Source: Myxacorys almedinensis A
Lineage (GTDB): Bacteria; Cyanobacteriota; Cyanobacteriia; Leptolyngbyales; Leptolyngbyaceae
Assembly (NCBI RefSeq): GCF_010091945.1
Contig: NZ_WVIE01000035.1
Coordinates: 1-39,027, forward strand
Direction of reading: 5' to 3'
DNA length: 39,027 nucleotides
Shown here in pieces: positions 35,636 through 39,027 of this stretch. The notes beneath the pieces are model-generated. The model saw only the letters and a program-made list of their open reading frames with translations, did not search any database and had not been told where the DNA came from. The position numbers and the translations under genes were made by a program. Position 1 is the first letter of the stretch. Every line of letters begins with the position of its first letter.

Positions 35636-36400
35636 CTATCTGGAGTACCAAATTTTTTCATGCCCTGGCAAGCGTTTGCGCTTGGAATAAACATTTTTGA
35701 TATGCGTTTTCACCGTATTAAGACTAATTCGCAGCATGTCCGAAATCTCTTGATAGGTGTACTCCTGACGCAGTAGAAGCCAGATCTCAGCTTCTCGATC
35801 CGTTAGTTCATACTTCTTCTGCTCTAGCGCAAGCTCGTCCCTTAGGGCAGCATAACCATCTTCTAGAAGAACCAGGATATAGCGCTGTTTAGACGCTTCA
35901 CCCAGCGAGATCCACCGTAGGCACAGTCGAACAAACTGCCTCGAATCTCCTTGATACTCTACTACAAGGGCTTCTGACGATTCATTTCTTTCTCGCAGCA
36001 ATCGGTAACAAGCATCCGCGATCGCAGGGGGAAAAACTCCTTCTGCCGTTTCTTGTAACTGCTGGCAAATCTCTTCCGCCTGACGATTCCAGTAAATCGG
36101 CTGAAGTGCTCCTTCAGACTTTGGTGAAGCCACTCGCGAAATCACCATGACGCCTTCTCGGATCGAGCTTAGAAGAACGCCCCAAAGTCCATCTAGACCG
36201 ATGCAAGTTGCTCCACAAAGCGCTGAAGCAACACCCTTCTGTTTCTGGTGAGCGCGGTCAAACTCAATGGGAAATGCGTCATCGGTAAACGGCTTCTTGG
36301 AAATAGCGCATGGAGACGATTGCTTACGATCGCGTTGGCTAAACCAAGATTTGACGGGTAGCTGTAATTCGGGGGGTACAGAAAGTAGGCGGGCTGTCAT
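35636..36400 (-). CDS. LuxR-type HTH transcriptional regulator with a PAS-like sensor region
   Basis: The 254-aa protein ends in a LuxR/GerE helix-turn-helix (about 198-245): LTDREAEIWLLLRQEYTYQE, then ISLNTVKTHIKNVYSKRK, which includes the recognition helix. The middle part (about 73-185) resembles a PAS fold, with SIREGVMVISR, QPIYWNRQAEEI and a later YILVLLEDGYAAL. No receiver-domain Asp is seen, so control is likely by ligand or protein contact rather than a response-regulator switch. The N-terminal 70 residues are basic and unstructured-looking. A GAGGA lies about 10 bases before the ATG. Repeats about 100 bp upstream (36484-36528) may be its own operator. Target genes are unknown. Confidence 0.88.
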   Translation of the reverse strand: MTARLLSVPPELQLPVKSWFSQRDRKQSSPCAISKKPFTDDAFPIEFDRAHQKQKGVASALCGATCIGLDGLWGVLLSSIREGVMVISRVASPKSEGALQPIYWNRQAEEICQQLQETAEGVFPPAIADACYRLLRERNESSEALVVEYQGDSRQFVRLCLRWISLGEASKQRYILVLLEDGYAALRDELALEQKKYELTDREAEIWLLLRQEYTYQEISDMLRISLNTVKTHIKNVYSKRKRLPGHEKIWYSR

Positions 36401-36872
36401 AACTCAGAGTCCTCAAGCACTCCGCCTATTGTGGTTGCCCGAGGTGTGAAGATACAATGAGTACGCTGAACTTGACTGCACAAAGGTGAAGTAAACTGAA
36501 CTAAACTGAGACACTACTAAACTTCACCCCTCCAACCTTGTCACAAAATGCTGGTTAAGGAATAATAAGCACGCAGCCATAGCAACACCAGAGTTAACCC
36601 AGAGTTAGCGCAATAGCGTGTCTACTTTGTTTCGTCATTGAGTTGAGTGGAAAATGCCTAAATCTGGCTTGTCGAATGTTCTAGCAGCTTCTGTAATCCA
36701 ATAAGTTCACAAGATATTCGACCAGATCCTTGAGTAACCTATCGGAGCGACTTTGATTCAGGGACTTTAGATCGATAGGGCTACATCCCTATATTTTCGT
36801 TGATTGATTGATCGAACCGCTTCACCCAAATGGGTTGTTTTCACTGCTTTCGCGCTTTCTTTGCCTAGAGCC
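36401..36872. other. 472-bp divergent region upstream of the LuxR-type gene
   Basis: No gene is called. The region contains the inverted and direct repeats described at 36484-36528. The rest, up to the ATG at 36873, has no structure I can name; the open frame of the plus-strand gene begins at a TTG (36804), which I do not take as the start. Confidence 0.4.
36484..36528. promoter_or_regulatory. Candidate operator: inverted repeat with 10-bp-phased direct repeats
   Basis: GGTGAAGT (36485-36492) is complementary to ACTTCACC (36521-36528), with 28 bp between. Inside lie two copies of TAAACTGA (36492-36499 and 36502-36509) spaced by exactly 10 bp, one helical turn, and a weaker CTAAACT copy further on (about 36517-36523). 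This arrangement fits cooperative binding of a dimeric regulator. It is about 85-130 bp upstream of the LuxR-type start codon. Confidence 0.45.
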
Positions 36873-37907
36873 ATGACTCCAGAACGCCTGAATGAACTAT
36901 TTTCCATTGAACAGCAACGCGATTACATCGCCATGATGCAAAGACGCGGTGGTCTCACTCGCCAACGAGCAGAGTATTTTGTGAGACTCTGGGCCTATTT
37001 GCTGCTCAAGCAGCGCGAAGAGACCGACGGGCACTTGCCGCGATCGCTAGATCATCTTTCTGCGCCTAAAGGACTCGTGGCATGTACCCATCGCGAAGCG
37101 GCAGACCTCTTTTATAGCAATAAAGAACGAGGCAGCGATCGCGCAGCCGGCATGATGATCGATCGCCTTGCTGCCTTAGGATTACTCGATAAACGTTACG
37201 ATGGTCAGACTCTGTCATTACAGATACGATCGCTCCCAGAATTAGAAATTCAAGAAGCCGAAACGCCCATTCAGTTGATTGCCGACAGCTTTAATCCTCG
37301 TACCGATGCGATTTCTGTTGCAAATCTATACGCTCGCAGCTATGCCGAACTGGTGCGCGATGGTGAAGCAATGGCAAAAATAGCCAGAGCACTTAGAACG
37401 TGGGCTTCCTGTTATCCCGTCGGAATGCGAGTTTTGCGCCGCGCAGACAATCTAAATGTCGTTGCCGCTTCTATTCTTTTTCCAGTTGCGAGTGAGTCAG
37501 AAGCTTACTTTTTCCAGTCTCCTAGCAAAAGTTTTTATCTCACCACCGATGCCCAAGTTGACCCTATCCAAATGGCACCCTTGGGCGACGAAACTTGCAC
37601 ATCAATCTACATCAGAGCCTGGATTATCGACCCATCATACATGAATGGCGCAACGCTCTATCAACTCTTAGAAGACACAAAGCAGGCACTCGTACGAATG
37701 CAAGCTGACTACCCCGGAATCTGTAATCTCTACTCGCTCATTCTTCATCCCATGTATGAAGAGCTAAGACGCGTTTTAGGATTTGAGCGCATTTGCCAAG
37801 ACTCGCAGCGTTCATACACCTGGATTTATCTTGCGTTAGACCGGTTTTTACAAATTGACACAAAAAAAGCTCTAGCAAATCTGAGAATGAAGGACGGTGC
37901 TTCTTAA
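36873..37907 (+). CDS. Unknown protein with acetyltransferase-like C-terminus
   Basis: I do not recognise a named family. From ATG 36873 the product is 344 aa: MTPERLNELF, a helical region (1-80, with QRAEYFVRLWAYLLLKQREE), and a middle part (85-140) with the look of a winged helix (THREAADLFY, then GMMIDRLAALGLLDKRY). The C-terminal 180 residues resemble a GNAT acyltransferase fold: strand RADNLNVVAASILFP, strand SIYIRAWIIDPSY, helix TLYQLLEDTKQALVRM, strand NLYSLILHP, and MYEELRRVLGFERI, recalling the GNAT LYEKLGF ending. The acetyl-CoA loop is not clear, so activity is uncertain. The TTG at 36804 would add 23 residues. A short hairpin (GCTTCT/AGAAGC, 37899-37919) covers the stop codon. Confidence 0.75.
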   Translation: MTPERLNELFSIEQQRDYIAMMQRRGGLTRQRAEYFVRLWAYLLLKQREETDGHLPRSLDHLSAPKGLVACTHREAADLFYSNKERGSDRAAGMMIDRLAALGLLDKRYDGQTLSLQIRSLPELEIQEAETPIQLIADSFNPRTDAISVANLYARSYAELVRDGEAMAKIARALRTWASCYPVGMRVLRRADNLNVVAASILFPVASESEAYFFQSPSKSFYLTTDAQVDPIQMAPLGDETCTSIYIRAWIIDPSYMNGATLYQLLEDTKQALVRMQADYPGICNLYSLILHPMYEELRRVLGFERICQDSQRSYTWIYLALDRFLQIDTKKALANLRMKDGAS

Positions 37908-38353
37908 AAAATGAGAAGCTCGATCGAGTCAGTCATTCTTAAACCTTAAGACTCTACCAACACCCCTCAGAATATTTGCAGGGTGACACCACTCCCCGCT
38001 CTAGAGATTACCTTTCTTTCTAAGTTCACCATAGTTCGCTAATCTGCCTTGTGGATCTTCCCATAAGGTTGGTTTAGTCAGTTTGCTGCTCTGCTTATAG
38101 ATCGCAAATAGCAACAATTTCTATGTAGATGAGGCAGGTTAGATGGCATGGAACCTGTAGGTTCTAGGTTTGATTTGCTGATAGCAAAGCCTACAAGGCA
38201 TTTCATTCATATTTCTCCATAATTGAGAGAGTACTTCAAATTAGTCTGAGAATAAAGTTTATAAACTGCTTTACAAAATGATACGTTCCGCTTAATATAA
38301 AGGGGTGGGTCAGAAATGACTCGATTATCAACAACAAACGGAATTATAAGTAC
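37908..38353. other. 446-bp region upstream of psbA
   Basis: No gene is seen. The last 85 bp hold the psbA promoter described separately. Further upstream is a 14-bp dyad, GAACCT-GT-AGGTTC (38151-38164), about 140 bp before the predicted psbA transcript start; it could be a regulator site. The remainder is AT-rich and unremarkable. Confidence 0.45.
38270..38298 (+). promoter_or_regulatory. psbA promoter with a candidate HLR1 (RpaB) element
   Basis: TTTACA (38270-38275, five of six to consensus) and TAATAT (38293-38298, four of six) are 17 bp apart and predict a transcript start near 38305, giving a 5' leader of about 49 nt. Overlapping the -35 box, TTTACAAA (38270-38277), two bases, then GATACGTT (38280-38287) resembles the high-light element HLR1, whose two halves are (G/T)TTACA(T/A)(T/A): the first half matches 8 of 8 and the second 6 of 8. 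HLR1 is bound by RpaB in other cyanobacteria. No good Shine-Dalgarno precedes the ATG. Confidence 0.55.
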
Positions 38354-39027
38354 ATGACGACAACCCTGCAGAGACGCGAAAGCGCGAACCTGTGGTCACA
38401 GTTTTGCAACTGGGTCACCTCCACCGAGAATCGAATTTACGTCGGCTGGTTCGGCATCCTGATGATTCCGACCCTGCTCGCCGCCACGATTTGCTTCATC
38501 ACCGCCTTCATCGCCGCCCCCCCAGTGGATATCGACGGCATCCGGGAACCCGTGGCAGGCTCGCTCATGTTCGGCAACAACATCATCTCCGGTGCTGTGG
38601 TGCCGTCCTCCAACGCCATCGGCTTGCACTTCTACCCGATTTGGGAAGCCGCCTCCCTCGATGAGTGGCTGTACAACGGCGGTCCTTACCAACTGGTAGT
38701 GTTCCACTTTTTGATCGGCATCTTCGCCTACATGGGTCGGGAATGGGAACTGTCCTACCGCCTGGGCATGCGCCCGTGGATCTGCGTAGCTTACTCTGCC
38801 CCTGTAGCCGCCGCCACCGCGGTCTTCCTGATCTACCCGATTGGGCAAGGCTCCTTCTCGGACGGCATGCCCCTCGGCATTTCCGGCACCTTTAACTTCA
38901 TGCTGGTCTTCCAAGCTGAGCACAACATTCTGATGCACCCGTTCCACATGTTGGGAGTCGCTGGAGTTTTTGGCGGCGCCCTGTTCTCCGCCATGCACGG
39001 GTCGCTGGTGACCTCATCCTTGGTGCG
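38354..39027 (+). CDS. psbA: Photosystem II protein D1, 5' part (cut by window end)
   Basis: The D1 core subunit of photosystem II binds the reaction-centre pigments, plastoquinone QB and the water-splitting cluster in the thylakoid membrane. The frame opens [20 protein letters not shown] and runs off the window end after 224 codons, so about 136 residues of the usual 360 are missing. Key residues are present in the expected contexts: TyrZ161 in [10 protein letters not shown], Asp170 in FSDGMPLG, Glu189-His190 in AEHNILM and the chlorophyll ligand His198 in HPFHML. Position 130 is Glu in MGREWELS, the form associated with high-light D1 (D1:2), whereas the low-light form has Gln. Codons strongly favour C at the third position, as expected for a very highly expressed gene. 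Confidence 0.97.
   Translation, partial: MTTTLQRRESANLWSQFCNWVTSTENRIYVGWFGILMIPTLLAATICFITAFIAAPPVDIDGIREPVAGSLMFGNNIISGAVVPSSNAIGLHFYPIWEAASLDEWLYNGGPYQLVVFHFLIGIFAYMGREWELSYRLGMRPWICVAYSAPVAAATAVFLIYPIGQGSFSDGMPLGISGTFNFMLVFQAEHNILMHPFHMLGVAGVFGGALFSAMHGSLVTSSLV

Overview
The window is chromosomal DNA from a cyanobacterium. The evidence is the dense scatter of HIP1 octamers (GCGATCGC), a psbA gene for the photosystem II D1 protein, two cyanobacterial-type ClpP genes, a CtaA/PacS-like copper ATPase, a CofG deazaflavin gene, and the linkage tig-clpP-clpX facing asd-dapA-rnj, which I recall from Synechocystis-type genomes. Genus cannot be fixed from this sequence; a Leptolyngbya-like filamentous strain is only a guess. 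I see no transposase, prophage, integrase or CRISPR array. Almost everything is core genome.

Layout. 1-9.5 kb: clpP1 (-), a membrane-anchored unknown protein and a DUF255/thioredoxin-fold protein (+), then a minus-strand run of a multi-GAF protein with a degenerate kinase-like C-terminus, an FtsL-like small protein and the division transpeptidase FtsI/PBP2. 9.7-16.5 kb: pyrD (+) convergent with tmk-holB (-), a small unknown cyanobacterial protein with a strong operator-like palindrome in its promoter, an FHA protein, and a copper P-type ATPase. 16.7-21.7 kb: a two-gene unknown module whose first protein carries seven 14-residue repeats, a CPBP membrane protease with a small membrane protein, and a double-domain histidine phosphatase. 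21.7-25.3 kb: two dihydroorotase-family genes flanking signal peptidase I, then tRNA-Arg(CCG). 25.4-34.5 kb: asd-dapA-rnj (-) diverging from tig-clpP2-clpX (+), followed by an alpha/beta hydrolase. 34.5-39.0 kb: cofG (-), a LuxR-type regulator (-), an unknown protein with an acetyltransferase-like C-terminus (+), and the 5' two thirds of psbA (+), cut by the window end.

How the genes work together. Pyrimidine synthesis is represented by pyrD, one plausible dihydroorotase, one dihydroorotase-like protein that has lost metal ligands, and tmk. Proteostasis is represented by trigger factor, two ClpP subunits, ClpX and LepB. Cell division is represented by ftsI and its FtsL-like neighbour. The asd-dapA pair supplies diaminopimelate and lysine. 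The least explained parts are the 14-residue-repeat protein and its partner, the catalytically degenerate GAF and dihydroorotase homologues, a 27-bp in-frame tandem repeat inserted in the thymidylate kinase lid region, and the small unknown gene with a 14-bp perfect palindrome between its -35 and -10 boxes.
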